Positions 1 through 8,372 are shown, counted from the stretch's first letter. The stretch: DNA of 64,000 nt from Methylocystis silviterrae (GCF_013350005.1 NZ_JABVWW010000004.1:1-64000); one strand, 5' to 3'. A program made the numbers and translations. The notes: generated by a model not told the origin, from the sequence alone.

Positions 1-70
1 ACTGAGCGCTCACGATCCCGTGGACTGAGCGCTCATGATCGTCTGGAATCAGTGCTCACGATCGCGTGGA
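1..70. repeat. Three degenerate tandem copies of a 23-24 bp palindromic unit
   Basis: Copies run 1-23, 24-47 and 48-70. The first two each carry the perfect 10 bp palindrome TGAGCGCTCA followed by a variant of CACGATC; the third is decayed (ATCAGTGCTCA). The array touches the window edge, so its full copy number is unknown. It lies directly in front of the GGDEF-EAL gene and could be an operator cluster or simply an interspersed repeat. Confidence 0.7.
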
Positions 71-76
71 TTACGC

Positions 77-2224
77 ATGGGCGAGCGAGTCTATCTCTAC
101 TTCGTGGCGCTGATCGCCGTTCTCGGCGCCTTTCGTCTTTACGTTTTCTTGGCGCATGCGAGCGCGCCCGTCTCGCTTCGACGACGCGATTCGCGGGAAT
201 GGGAGAGGCTCTACGCGATCGGCGCGGTCGGCTTCATGACGGCGGTCGGCGCTTCCGTCGCCATCTTGTTCTACAACCATTACAACGACGTTCTCGGCAT
301 TTACAGCATCGTGATTATGATGAGCGGCCTGAGCGGACTTGCGGGTCGCAACGCCGGCCGTCCCTGGATCGTTCTTGCGCAATCGCTCGGCCTCGCGCTT
401 CCCCTTGCGATCGCCGCGATGATGCATGAAGAACGGCGCTACCTCGGCCTCGCGCTGATTGTCGTGCTGCTGATCGTCTCCATTCATTCAACGACGAAAT
501 TTCTGCACAGCAATTTGGAGTCGGCGCTGCGCAACGGCTTGGACGCCACCCGCCAGCGGCAGAAATTCAGCCTCGCGCTGAACTCGATGACGCATGGCCT
601 GTGCATGGGCGACGCCGACCTCTCCGTCACGGTCGTCAATCGGCGCGTCATCGATTTCTTCGGCATCGTGGCGGCGGCGACGCCGATCCGGCTCGAAGCG
701 CTGGCGCATGCGATCGGCAAGAGCGTCGGCATGTCGTCGCAGGAAGGCAAAATCTTTTTTGAGCGATGGAGGCGGCACGTCACAATGCCGCGCGCCAACA
801 TCTTCACGCACAAGCTCGGCGAACGCTTTTTTGAATTTCACTGCGAACGCGCCGAAGCGGGATCCTTCATTACCGTCATCGAGGACGTGACGATACAAAA
901 GCGCGCGCTCCGCGAGATCGAGCGCATCGCGCATTTCGATGATCTGACCAATCTGCCGAACCGCTATCAGTTTCAGGAGACGCTTGAGGAGGAAATGGTT
1001 CAGCTCAGGCAACGCGGGTTTCACGCCGCGCTGCTCAACATTGATCTCGATCGGTTCAAAGAGGTCAATGACACGCTGGGCCATTCCATCGGCGATCAGC
1101 TGCTGTCTGCGGTCGGAGCGCGTCTTGCCGCCTGCGTGCCGCGTCCGCATGTGGTGGCGAGGCTCGGCGGCGACGAGTTCTGCGTGCTGCTGCGCGCCGG
1201 CGAACGCCTGCCTGACGTGGATGAACTCGCCGCCAATATACTCACCGAGATGCACCGCACCTTCATCGTCGAAAACCACGTCATCAACATCGGCGCGAGC
1301 ATCGGCATGGCCGCCGCGCCAAAAGACTCGGAGACCTCCGGCGGCCTGCTCAAATGCAGCGATCTCGCGCTTTACCGGTCGAAAACGAAAGGGCGCGGCA
1401 AAGCGATCTGGTATTCCCAGGAGATGCAGGACGCGCTGACCCGAAAGCGCGCAATCGACACCGAATTGCGTCATGCGTTCCTGGCGAATGAATTGATCGT
1501 CTACTACCAGCCGGTCGTCGATTCCCGCACCGCGACGATCGTTTCCCTGGAGGCGCTGCTGCGATGGCGCCACCCGACCCGAGGAATGATCTCGCCAAGC
1601 GAATTCATTCCTATCGCCGAAGAAACCGGCATGATCATCGAACTCGGCGCCTGGGCGCTGCGGCAGGCGTGCAATGACGCGAAATCGTGGCCCTCGAACG
1701 TCCGTGTCGCCGTCAATATCGCGCCAAGGCAATTCCAACAGAAGGATCTCGCCGAAATGGTCGCGGCGACGCTCCGCGAATCTGGATTGGAGCCCGATCG
1801 TTTGGAGCTCGAAATCACCGAAACGACGCTCATGGTGTCAGATGACGTCGAAAGCAAATTGCGCGAGATCGAAGCGCTCGGCGTCCGTCTCTCACTCGAC
1901 GATTTCGGAACCGGCTACAGCAGCCTCGGCTATCTCAATCGTTTCCCTGTCAAGAAGGTCAAGATTGATCGCGCCTTCGCGCGGCAGGCGATCGAGTCGC
2001 CCAAAACGCAGGCGATCATCTCGGCGATCTCTGCGCTCGCACAGGATCTATCCATCGATCTCGTCGCCGAAGGCGTCGAAACTGACGCTCAACTCGCCTT
2101 CATGGCGAGCAAGAATATTTTTCTCATTCAGGGCTTCCTCTACACGCGACCGCGGCCAATCGAGGAGCTGAGACCGCTCCTCGAGTATTGGCGGGACGCG
2201 CCGCGCCTCGTCAGCGCGGCGTGA
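77..2224 (+). CDS. Membrane GGDEF-EAL protein (c-di-GMP cyclase/phosphodiesterase)
   Basis: 715 aa from the ATG at 77; an in-frame ATG at 35 would add 14 residues read from the repeat array, and a TGA at 26-28 closes the frame above it. About five hydrophobic segments fill residues 5-140, then a PAS-like linker, a GGDEF domain (about 290-445) and an EAL domain (about 465-710). GGDEF is intact near residue 365 within RLGGDEF, but the product-inhibition RxxD site upstream reads RPHV, so feedback by c-di-GMP is probably lost. EAL (in SLEALLRW), DDFGTGYSS and AEGVET are all present, so phosphodiesterase activity is likely. The N-terminus looks short for this membrane family, so the gene may have lost its first helices. 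It converges with the next gene, 17 bases between them. Confidence 0.9.
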   Translation: MGERVYLYFVALIAVLGAFRLYVFLAHASAPVSLRRRDSREWERLYAIGAVGFMTAVGASVAILFYNHYNDVLGIYSIVIMMSGLSGLAGRNAGRPWIVLAQSLGLALPLAIAAMMHEERRYLGLALIVVLLIVSIHSTTKFLHSNLESALRNGLDATRQRQKFSLALNSMTHGLCMGDADLSVTVVNRRVIDFFGIVAAATPIRLEALAHAIGKSVGMSSQEGKIFFERWRRHVTMPRANIFTHKLGERFFEFHCERAEAGSFITVIEDVTIQKRALREIERIAHFDDLTNLPNRYQFQETLEEEMVQLRQRGFHAALLNIDLDRFKEVNDTLGHSIGDQLLSAVGARLAACVPRPHVVARLGGDEFCVLLRAGERLPDVDELAANILTEMHRTFIVENHVINIGASIGMAAAPKDSETSGGLLKCSDLALYRSKTKGRGKAIWYSQEMQDALTRKRAIDTELRHAFLANELIVYYQPVVDSRTATIVSLEALLRWRHPTRGMISPSEFIPIAEETGMIIELGAWALRQACNDAKSWPSNVRVAVNIAPRQFQQKDLAEMVAATLRESGLEPDRLELEITETTLMVSDDVESKLREIEALGVRLSLDDFGTGYSSLGYLNRFPVKKVKIDRAFARQAIESPKTQAIISAISALAQDLSIDLVAEGVETDAQLAFMASKNIFLIQGFLYTRPRPIEELRPLLEYWRDAPRLVSAA

Positions 2225-2241
2225 GATTTCGCGAGCAGGCC

Positions 2242-2946
2242 TCAGTTGCGCTCGAGCGCCACCAGGCTACGCCGATCAACCCCAGGTTGCACCATACGTT
2301 GCGCGCGAAATATCGCGTGCGACGCGTTATAGCGCCGGCCGAACCGGGCCAAGTAACGCTCTATCGCCGCGGCGCCAGGCTGCGGTTCGACGACGTCTCT
2401 GACGATCAGCAGTTCGTGCGCGTCTTCCGCAGTGAGCGCCGTATTGCTGTCCATCAGACGCTCGGCCTTCACGAAGCCCAATGTCCGACCGACTGCGGCG
2501 TAAAGCCCCAAGAGGTCGGAGGGATCTCCCGAGAAGGAGAATTGCGCGTCCCTTTCGGCGACGATGCCGGAGCAATGCATAGCGAAGTCGAAATCGGAGC
2601 CGGTCATGAGGCCGCGCGCCCAGGCGAGCGTGATCACCGGTGTATCGACGATCAGCTCGGAATTTTCGGCGGCCATCTCTCCAAAACCCTCCGCCGGCCT
2701 TGGCGCCTCTCGCACGCCATGCGCGAAATCGTAGACGATGTAGCGGAGCTCGTTCAGCTCGCCTCGGTCGATCGCCGATAATATGTCTGTAATTGTACGG
2801 ATCGTGGGCGCGTCAAAACCCGGACGAGTCTTGCGCAATACTAGAGTCTGGTGGTCTTTCAACCAAATGGTCGAAAGACAGCCGCCGGTGACAGAAAGTT
2901 CAGCTTGGTCACGCAGATAAGGAAAGTTCAACATGTTTCCCGCCAT
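2242..2946 (-). CDS. Crotonase-fold (enoyl-CoA hydratase/isomerase superfamily) protein
   Basis: 234 aa. The crotonase core is visible in the stretch around residues 100-135, where PVITLAWARGLMTGSDFDFAMHC corresponds to the family's substrate-binding turn, followed by AERDAQFSF. The usual glycine-rich oxyanion-hole GGG/AGG reads MTG, and acidic residues typical of hydratases or DSF synthases are not clearly conserved (Asp takes the place of Glu in SDFDFA). It may therefore be a divergent CoA enzyme or a non-enzymatic relative. Two starts are possible, ATG at 2946 or ATG at 2934; neither has a strong ribosome binding site. A perfect AT-rich inverted repeat lies 20 bases upstream. Function unknown; family call from fold motifs only. 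Confidence 0.65.
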   Translation of the reverse strand: MAGNMLNFPYLRDQAELSVTGGCLSTIWLKDHQTLVLRKTRPGFDAPTIRTITDILSAIDRGELNELRYIVYDFAHGVREAPRPAEGFGEMAAENSELIVDTPVITLAWARGLMTGSDFDFAMHCSGIVAERDAQFSFSGDPSDLLGLYAAVGRTLGFVKAERLMDSNTALTAEDAHELLIVRDVVEPQPGAAAIERYLARFGRRYNASHAIFRAQRMVQPGVDRRSLVALERN

Positions 2947-3342
2947 AGTTTGTGAAGGCTCGATTAAGTTAAATGAAAATTTAACTTCGCCAACCCTGGC
3001 GCTGATGATTGCCCCGAAATTGCGCCGAAGTTACGCCAAGTGCATGACATTTAAGCAACTTCTCTAACACGCGAACCTTACGAAAAAATCATCGTCAGGC
3101 GACGGGATTGTACAATAAGCGGGCCGCGCAGACTTTTTCGAGCGCGTGTGGCCCTTGGTCGCGGGACAAGTGGGCGCAGCTGATTTATATTAACTAGAGC
3201 GCCGCTGGAGGTTCCGGAATCTCGCCCGTCGCAGCTCGCCTTCGCTCAAAGGGTGTGCGAAAACTGGCGCGTCGGAACCGGACTGCGCGCCAATAAGAGA
3301 CTGCTCATCGCAGAGCGGCCAGTTCAGAAGGGAGAAAACCAG
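2947..3342. other. 396-base divergent intergenic region
   Basis: This is the shared upstream region of the minus-strand crotonase-like gene and the plus-strand exported protein. It is more AT-rich than its surroundings and holds the perfect inverted repeat at 2966-2987. I see no RNA gene, and no open frame with a ribosome binding site. Confidence 0.6.
2966..2987. promoter_or_regulatory. Perfect AT-rich inverted repeat, candidate operator
   Basis: Arms AAGTTAAAT (2966-2974) and ATTTAACTT (2979-2987) are separated by GAAA. The repeat starts 20 bases upstream of the start codon of the crotonase-like gene, where a repressor could block its promoter. There is no GC-rich stem or T-run, so a terminator is unlikely. 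Confidence 0.5.
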
Positions 3343-3918
3343 ATGATCATGCGATTTTTCGCCGCCATGCTGTTCGCGGCGGCCGGCTGGATCACGCAAG
3401 CGCACGCGCATGGCGACGTCGGCGTTAACCAGGGCCAATGCCTGATGAAACTCGGCCCGGATACGATGACATTCACGGGGTATCAGCCGCAAAAGTCGCG
3501 TGAGCAGTTCTGCGACGATATTCCAGACGCCGGGCCCACCATTATCACCCTGGATGCGCAGCAGGACGAACTGCGTGACATGAATCTCGAGATGCGCGTC
3601 GTCCGTGACGTCGGCCAGAAGGACGACTCCGAAAATCTCGAGGCGAATACAGAGTATTACTCTCCCCCCAAGAAGTATAAGTCCGGCACGCTCACCTTCG
3701 AGCACGTCTTTCCGCAGGAAGGCAAGTTCATCGGACTGGTGAAGGCGAGAAGCGACGATGGCGCGAAAGAATATGTCGCGCGCTTCCCCTTCTCCGTCGG
3801 CTTGACCCAAACCAGGGAAATCACGATCGCCGTGTTCTTCGGGGCCCTGGCGCTAGTCGGCTTCGGCCTCTGGTACAGGCACCAGTTCATGGGCAAGAAG
3901 CCCACAACGAAGGCTTAA
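3343..3918 (+). CDS. Exported protein with C-terminal membrane anchor, function unknown
   Basis: 191 aa from the ATG at 3343, chosen because GGAGAA sits 7 bases upstream and a clear signal peptide follows (basic MIMRFF, hydrophobic core, cleavage after AHA). The mature periplasmic domain is about 135 residues, has two cysteines (CLMKLG and QFCDD) and ends in a predicted beta-rich part. A single hydrophobic helix, ITIAVFFGALALVGFGLW, lies near residues 160-178, followed by a basic tail, so the protein would face the periplasm while anchored at its C-terminus. This layout recalls FixH/YtkA-like metal or redox accessory proteins, but I see no diagnostic motif. It stands alone between a divergent gene and convergent lolD. 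Confidence 0.7.
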   Translation: MIMRFFAAMLFAAAGWITQAHAHGDVGVNQGQCLMKLGPDTMTFTGYQPQKSREQFCDDIPDAGPTIITLDAQQDELRDMNLEMRVVRDVGQKDDSENLEANTEYYSPPKKYKSGTLTFEHVFPQEGKFIGLVKARSDDGAKEYVARFPFSVGLTQTREITIAVFFGALALVGFGLWYRHQFMGKKPTTKA

Positions 3919-3925
3919 AACGGCT

Positions 3926-4609
3926 TCAGCTTAAGAGCTCCACTCGACCGTCGCGTAAGGTTACGCGGCGGTCCATTTGTTTCGCGAGCTCCATATTGTG
4001 AGTCGCGATGAGCGCCGCCAGTCCGGTGCTGCGGGCGAGCGCCAACAACGTCCCGAAAACATGCTCCGCGGTGCGCGGATCGAGATTGCCGGTCGGTTCA
4101 TCGGCAAGCAGAAGATGCGGCGCGTTCGCGACGGCGCGGGCGATGGCGACGCGCTGCTGTTCGCCGCCGGAAAGCTCCGACGGCCGGTGCGACGCGCGCG
4201 GTCCCAGCCGCAAATAGTCGAGCAGCTGTTGCGCCCGCAGGCGCGCTTCGTTCCCGCTCAGGCCATTGATCATCTGCGGCAGCGCCACGTTCTCGAGCGC
4301 CGAGAACTCCGGCAGCAGATGATGGAACTGATAGATGAAGCCGACGGTGGCGCGCCGCAGCCGCGTGCGCTCGGCGTCGGACATGCGCGACGTCGGCGCA
4401 TTTGCAATCAGCACTTCGCCGCCGTCCTGGCGCTCCAAGAGTCCGGCGATATGGAGGAGCGTCGACTTGCCGGCGCCAGACGGCGCCAGCAGCGCGACCG
4501 TCTCGCCCGGGTAGATGGACAGATTGACGTCCATCAGAATGTCGAGCCGCGCCTCGCCCTCGCGATAGTGGCGCGCGATGCTGCGGAGTTCGAGAACGGC
4601 CTCGCTCAT
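3926..4609 (-). CDS. lolD: Lipoprotein-releasing ABC transporter ATP-binding protein LolD
   Basis: 227 aa, normal for LolD. It is the ATPase that powers extraction of lipoproteins from the inner membrane for transfer to LolA. Walker A is APSGAGKST (about residues 42-50), the signature [14 protein letters not shown] near 145, Walker [13 protein letters not shown] near 166, and the switch histidine is in ATHNMELA. It starts 5 bases after the permease gene ends, so the two form an operon. Confidence 0.95.
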   Translation of the reverse strand: MSEAVLELRSIARHYREGEARLDILMDVNLSIYPGETVALLAPSGAGKSTLLHIAGLLERQDGGEVLIANAPTSRMSDAERTRLRRATVGFIYQFHHLLPEFSALENVALPQMINGLSGNEARLRAQQLLDYLRLGPRASHRPSELSGGEQQRVAIARAVANAPHLLLADEPTGNLDPRTAEHVFGTLLALARSTGLAALIATHNMELAKQMDRRVTLRDGRVELLS

Positions 4610-4614
4610 CGCGA

Positions 4615-5922
4615 CTACTCGTGCCGCAGCGCTTCGATCGGATCGAGCGATGCGGCTTTCCAGGCTGGATAGATCGAGGCGAGAACGGCGAGCGTGAGCG
4701 TCATGACCACAATCGCCGTCACCTCGCGCGGGTCGACGATCGCCGGCAGCCGCGAGAGAAAATAGAACTCCGCGGGGAAGAGATTGGCGTCGAACAGCTT
4801 ATTGACCCCGACGCGGATAGTGTCGAGATTTTTCGCCAGCGCCAGACCTAGCGCAAAGCCGGCCAGCGTGCCGACGACGCCGATCGAAGCTCCGATGATC
4901 AGGAACACGCGCAGGACCGCGCCCCGCGTCGCGCCCATCGTGCGCAGTATGGCGATGTCCTGCGTCTTGTCCTTCACCAGCATCGTCAACCCGGAGATGA
5001 TGTTGAAGGCCGCGACCACGACGATCAAAGCGAGAATGATGAAAAGGATGTTCTTCTCGACCTGCAGCGTGTCGAAGAACGTTTTGTTGCGCTGGCGCCA
5101 GTCGGTGACGATCAGCGGCCGGTCGATGGACTTTTCGACGTTGATGCGAAAATCGTCCATCTTCTCGGGATCAGCGACGAAAGCTTCGACGACCGTCGCC
5201 TCATTCTCCCTGTTGAAGAAGAGCTGCGCCTCGGTGAGCGGCATATAGACGAAGACGCTATCGAATTCGGACATGCCGATCGAGAAGATCGCAACGACTT
5301 TGTAGGCTTTGATGCGCGGGGCCACCCCGAAGGGCGTCTGCACCCCCTTGGCGATGAGCAGGCTGACCGGGTCGCCGACGCCGACGCCGAGCGTCTCCGC
5401 CAGCCGCTGTCCGATGGCGACGCCGCCGGCCTTATCGAATCCGGCAAGCGCGCCGCTCTTGACGTTGCCCGCCACGCCGGGGAGCCGCGTCAGGTCCTTC
5501 TCGCGCACGCCGCGCACAAGCACGCCCGATTGGCCGAACTGAGTCGATATGCCGGCCGCGCCCTCGACCATGGGAATTGCAAGCTGGACGCCGGGCAGCT
5601 TCGCCGTCTTCGCGGAGACCCGATCCCAGTCGGTGAACGGCGTCTCCACCGCCTGCAAAAAAGCGTGGCCGTTGATGCCGATGATCTTGTCCATCAGCTC
5701 GCGATGGAATCCGTTCATCACCGAAGTGACGACGATGAGCGTCGCGACGCCCAGCATGATGCCGAGGAACGAAAAGCCGGCGATGACCGAGACGAAGCCG
5801 TCGGCGCGACGGGCGCGCAGATAGCGCAGCGCCACCATCCGCTCAAAGGCCGAAAAGGCGCCGGCGCCTCTTGCCGGTTGCGCCGCGCCGGCGCCTCTTG
5901 CCGGTTGCGCCGCTTCGGTCAT
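4615..5922 (-). CDS. lolC: Lipoprotein-releasing permease of the LolC/LolE family
   Basis: 435 aa with the FtsX/MacB architecture: a first membrane helix near residues 45-70 ([24 protein letters not shown]), a periplasmic domain, then three helices at the C-terminus. Many alphaproteobacteria have one LolC/E hybrid rather than two subunits, and only one permease is present here. The start overlaps the proS stop as ATGA, implying translational coupling. The first residues are a 9-residue block (AQPARGAGA) repeated twice, encoded by an exact 27 bp duplication and absent from the family; homology begins at [17 protein letters not shown]. Confidence 0.92.
   Translation of the reverse strand: MTEAAQPARGAGAAQPARGAGAFSAFERMVALRYLRARRADGFVSVIAGFSFLGIMLGVATLIVVTSVMNGFHRELMDKIIGINGHAFLQAVETPFTDWDRVSAKTAKLPGVQLAIPMVEGAAGISTQFGQSGVLVRGVREKDLTRLPGVAGNVKSGALAGFDKAGGVAIGQRLAETLGVGVGDPVSLLIAKGVQTPFGVAPRIKAYKVVAIFSIGMSEFDSVFVYMPLTEAQLFFNRENEATVVEAFVADPEKMDDFRINVEKSIDRPLIVTDWRQRNKTFFDTLQVEKNILFIILALIVVVAAFNIISGLTMLVKDKTQDIAILRTMGATRGAVLRVFLIIGASIGVVGTLAGFALGLALAKNLDTIRVGVNKLFDANLFPAEFYFLSRLPAIVDPREVTAIVVMTLTLAVLASIYPAWKAASLDPIEALRHE
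5858..5911. repeat. Exact 27 bp tandem duplication in the 5' end of lolC
   Basis: 5858-5884 and 5885-5911 are identical copies of a unit beginning GCGCCGGCGCCTC on the plus strand. Read on the minus strand they encode two AQPARGAGA blocks just after the LolC start. The perfect identity suggests a recent slippage or duplication event. Confidence 0.9.
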
Positions 5923-7259
5923 GCCTGAGCCTGTCTCATTGCGGCGACGATGCGGGTGACGGCGTCCTGAGGCGCGAGAAGCTCCCGCTCTCCGGTGCTG
6001 CGCTGCTTCACCTCCACCCTGCCCTCAGCCAGGCCCTTTGGCCCGACCAGAACCTGCCAGGGCAGGCCGATGAGATCGAGGGTCGCGAATTTCGCGCCGG
6101 GGCGTTCGTCGCGATCGTCATGCAGCACGTCCAGTCCCGCGTTCTCGAGCTGCGCCACGAGATCGGCGCAGACCTTGCCCGTCGCCGGGTCTCCGACTTT
6201 CAGATCGGCGACCCCGACATGGAACGGCGCGACGGATTCTGGCCAGATCACGCCGTTGTCGTCATGTCCCGCCTCAATAATGGCGGCGGCGAGGCGCGAC
6301 GGCCCGATGCCGTAGGAACCCATTTGCACGACGACCTCCTTGCCGTCCGGTCCGTTGACGACGGCCCTCATCGGCTCGGAATATTTGGTTCCGAAGTAGA
6401 AAATATGGCCGACCTCGATGCCGCGCGCCGCGACCCGGGCGTCCTCGGGAACGGCGTCGAAGGCGGCGGCGTCATGCATCTCGCTCGTCGCCGCATAGCG
6501 GCTGGTCCATTTGTCGACCACCGCCTGCAACGCCGCCGCATCGTCGAAGTCGATCGAAGGGGGCGGCGGCGCGAAGGATAGAAAATCTTTGTGGCAAAAG
6601 ACTTCGCTCTCGCCGGTCGACGCGAGAATGATGAACTCATGGCTGTTGCCGCCGATCGGGCCCGACTCCGCCGCCATTGGAATGGCGGTCAGGCCCAGGC
6701 GCGCGAAGGTGCGCAGATAGGCGACGAACATCTTGTTGTAGGAATGCTGGCCGGCCTCGGCCGTGAGATCGAAGGAATAGGCGTCCTTCATCAAGAATTC
6801 GCGCGAGCGCATCACGCCGAAACGCGGCCGCACCTCGTCGCGGAACTTCCACTGGATATGAAAGAGATTGAGCGGCAGATCCTTGTATGAGCGCACATAG
6901 GCTCGAAAGATCTCGGTGATCATCTCCTCGTTGGTCGGGCCGTAAAGCATCTCGCGGTCATGGCGGTCGGCGATGCGGAGCATTTCCTTGCCATAGGCGT
7001 CATAGCGGCCCGACTCGCGCCACAGATCGGCGGACTGAATGGTCGGCATCAGACATTCGATGGCGCCGGCGCGGGTCTGCTCCTCGCGGATGATGGCGTT
7101 GATCTTGTTCAAGACCCGCAATCCGAGCGGCAGCCAGGCGTAAATGCCGGCCGACTCCTGTCGGATCATGCCCGCCCGCAGCATCAGCCGGTGCGAGACG
7201 ATCTCGGCCTCTTTCGGGGTCTCGCGCAAAATGGGCAGGAAATAGCGGGAAAGGCGCAT
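5919..7259 (-). CDS. proS: Prolyl-tRNA synthetase, short alphaproteobacterial type
   Basis: 446 aa from the ATG at 7259, which begins [15 protein letters not shown] like other alphaproteobacterial ProS; the open frame above adds 52 low-complexity residues with no homology and is rejected. Class II motif 2 is in [20 protein letters not shown], motif 3 in [13 protein letters not shown], and the C-terminal anticodon-binding domain starts near residue 350. The editing insertion domain of the 570-residue bacterial enzyme is absent, as expected for this short class. The stop overlaps the lolC start. Confidence 0.96.
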   Translation of the reverse strand: MRLSRYFLPILRETPKEAEIVSHRLMLRAGMIRQESAGIYAWLPLGLRVLNKINAIIREEQTRAGAIECLMPTIQSADLWRESGRYDAYGKEMLRIADRHDREMLYGPTNEEMITEIFRAYVRSYKDLPLNLFHIQWKFRDEVRPRFGVMRSREFLMKDAYSFDLTAEAGQHSYNKMFVAYLRTFARLGLTAIPMAAESGPIGGNSHEFIILASTGESEVFCHKDFLSFAPPPPSIDFDDAAALQAVVDKWTSRYAATSEMHDAAAFDAVPEDARVAARGIEVGHIFYFGTKYSEPMRAVVNGPDGKEVVVQMGSYGIGPSRLAAAIIEAGHDDNGVIWPESVAPFHVGVADLKVGDPATGKVCADLVAQLENAGLDVLHDDRDERPGAKFATLDLIGLPWQVLVGPKGLAEGRVEVKQRSTGERELLAPQDAVTRIVAAMRQAQA

Positions 7260-7435
7260 GTCGAATCCGGTTGGGCGAATCGGGGAGCGGCGAGCATAGC
7301 CTGTCCGCCGCCCGAGCAAACGGCGCGGGCGAGGCTGTTGAACCCCGGCGCGGCCGAAAACGCAAGCGGCAGGCGCCCTTCTCTTCCGGGCGGCGCGCGC
7401 CCATTTCGGGAGCATGAACTCTTGAGGAGGCCGAC

Positions 7436-7507
7436 ATGGGCAAGGCTGTGGGCAAGGCTGTGGGCGAGGCTATGGGCGAGGCTATGGGCGAGGCTAAAGG
7501 AGAGCCT
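7436..7507 (+). repeat. 12 bp in-frame tandem repeat (five clear copies plus one decayed)
   Basis: Unit RTGGGCRAGGCT repeats from 7436 to 7495, and a sixth degenerate unit follows to 7507. Each unit opens with ATG or GTG in the gene's frame and includes a GGCAAGG/GGCGAGG purine stretch. Copy number changes would lengthen or shorten the protein by four residues without breaking the frame. Confidence 0.92.
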
Positions 7508-7795
7508 GCGACCAGACATCCCTGGGGAAGCGTCCGCGACAATCCCGAGTTCAGTCGCTTCGAACTCGACATCGATGGAGAGACGGCGCTCGCCTATTAC
7601 CGCATCGACAATGACGTGATGGTCTTCACCTCAACGCAGACGCCGCCAAAGCTGCGCGGTCAGGGCGTCGCCTCCGAACTCATCCGCAACGCGCTGCAAT
7701 TCGCGCGGACTCGCGGCCTGAAGGTCCAGGGCGAGTGCGCCTTCGTCGCGGATTACTTGCGGCGCCATCCCGAGTTTGCGGACTTGGCACATTGA
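7436..7795 (+). CDS. Small GNAT-family acetyltransferase with repeat N-terminus
   Basis: 119 aa. Residues about 25-115 form a short GNAT domain of the COG2388 type, with the acetyl-CoA loop RGQGVAS (about residue 74) and a C-terminal block on the family pattern ([14 protein letters not shown]). The first 20 residues are five G-[KE]-A-[VM/K] repeats from a 12 bp tandem array. AGGAGG at 7423-7428 sits 7 bases before the ATG at 7436, supporting that start, though every repeat unit begins with an in-frame ATG or GTG. The substrate is unknown. Confidence 0.85.
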   Translation: MGKAVGKAVGEAMGEAMGEAKGEPATRHPWGSVRDNPEFSRFELDIDGETALAYYRIDNDVMVFTSTQTPPKLRGQGVASELIRNALQFARTRGLKVQGECAFVADYLRRHPEFADLAH

Positions 7796-7885
7796 CCTAG
7801 CGCCCGCGCTTGTGAGCAAATTACCATTCCTGTTCGATGACAAATATCCTCCCCGAGCCCCATGATTATTGATTTCGGGGTTCTC

Positions 7886-7941
7886 CCTTCTCCCGCTTGC
7901 GGGAGAAGGTGGCCCGGCGAAGCCGGGTCGGATGAGGGCGG
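7886..7941. repeat. Left inverted palindromic repeat flanking the DUF559 gene
   Basis: It begins with a perfect hairpin, CCTTCTCCCGC-TT-GCGGGAGAAGG (7886-7909), followed by TGG, a second small hairpin (CCCGG-CGAAG-CCGGG) and TCGGATGAGGGCGG. Its reverse complement matches 8291-8349 except in the inner hairpin. It resembles the REP-like palindromes scattered through Hyphomicrobiales genomes. It ends 3 bases before the DUF559 start codon. Confidence 0.88.
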
Positions 7942-7944
7942 ATT

Positions 7945-8314
7945 ATGCGTGATGATACGCCAATAGAACGGTTCCGACAGGCCCGCGCGCTTCGCCGCGT
8001 CATGACAACCTCCGAAGAATTGCTTTGGCGGCATCTTCGCGGACGCGGCCTCGGTGGAGAAAAATTTCGCCGACAGGTTCCGATCGGACCTTTCATTGCG
8101 GACTTCGCTTGTCTCGAAAGGCGTTTGATCGTCGAACTCGACGGCCGACCGCACGAAGCGCCCGAAAGGCAAGCGCGACCGCCATCGCGACGAATTTCTC
8201 GCGGCCCATGGGTGGCGCGTGCTGAGATTGACGAACGAACGCGTCATCTGCGGCGCGGCGTTGCTGGATATCATGGCGGCGCTGCGGCCACCGCCCTCAT
8301 CCGACCCTCGCTAA
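7945..8314 (+). pseudogene. DUF559 (Vsr/endonuclease-fold) gene with one frameshift
   Basis: The start at 7945 reads a normal DUF559 N-terminus: MRDDTPIERFRQARALRR, TTSEELLWRHLRGR, FRRQVPIGPFIADFAC and the core VELDG with a following H. After about 8170 this frame loses homology, while the +1 frame from 8174 continues with RDRHRDEFLAAHGWRVLRLTNERV and ends at TAA 8312-8314. Joined, the two parts give about 123 residues, the family's usual size. So a single one-base insertion (or two-base deletion) near 8165-8173 broke the gene, unless it is a sequencing error. DUF559 proteins share the fold of very-short-patch and restriction-like nucleases; their role is not established. The restored 3' end lies inside the right flanking repeat. 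Confidence 0.85.
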
Positions 8315-8349
8315 CGCGAGGGCCACCTTCTCCCGCAAGCGGGAGAAGG
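8291..8349. repeat. Right inverted palindromic repeat flanking the DUF559 gene
   Basis: The reverse complement of this 59-base segment matches 7886-7941 over both outer parts. It differs in the central hairpin, CCCTCG-CTAA-CGAGGG type here instead of CCCGG-type. It contains the restored stop codon of the DUF559 gene and ends in the same GCGGGAGAAGG hairpin. Confidence 0.88.
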
Positions 8350-8372
8350 GATGGCGCGGCGAGATTTCGGCC

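Noticed and set aside
1-70. CRISPR array
   Set aside because: Units are contiguous, 23-24 bases with no spacers, and only three are seen.
488-1738. Long minus-strand open frame (416 codons) opposite the GGDEF-EAL gene
   Set aside because: It is antisense to strongly conserved GGDEF and EAL motifs, rich in Arg/Ala/Asp shadows and without a ribosome binding site; GC-rich coding DNA often leaves such frames open.
2966-2987. Rho-independent terminator
   Set aside because: The stem is AT-rich, lies upstream of a gene start on one side and far from any gene end.
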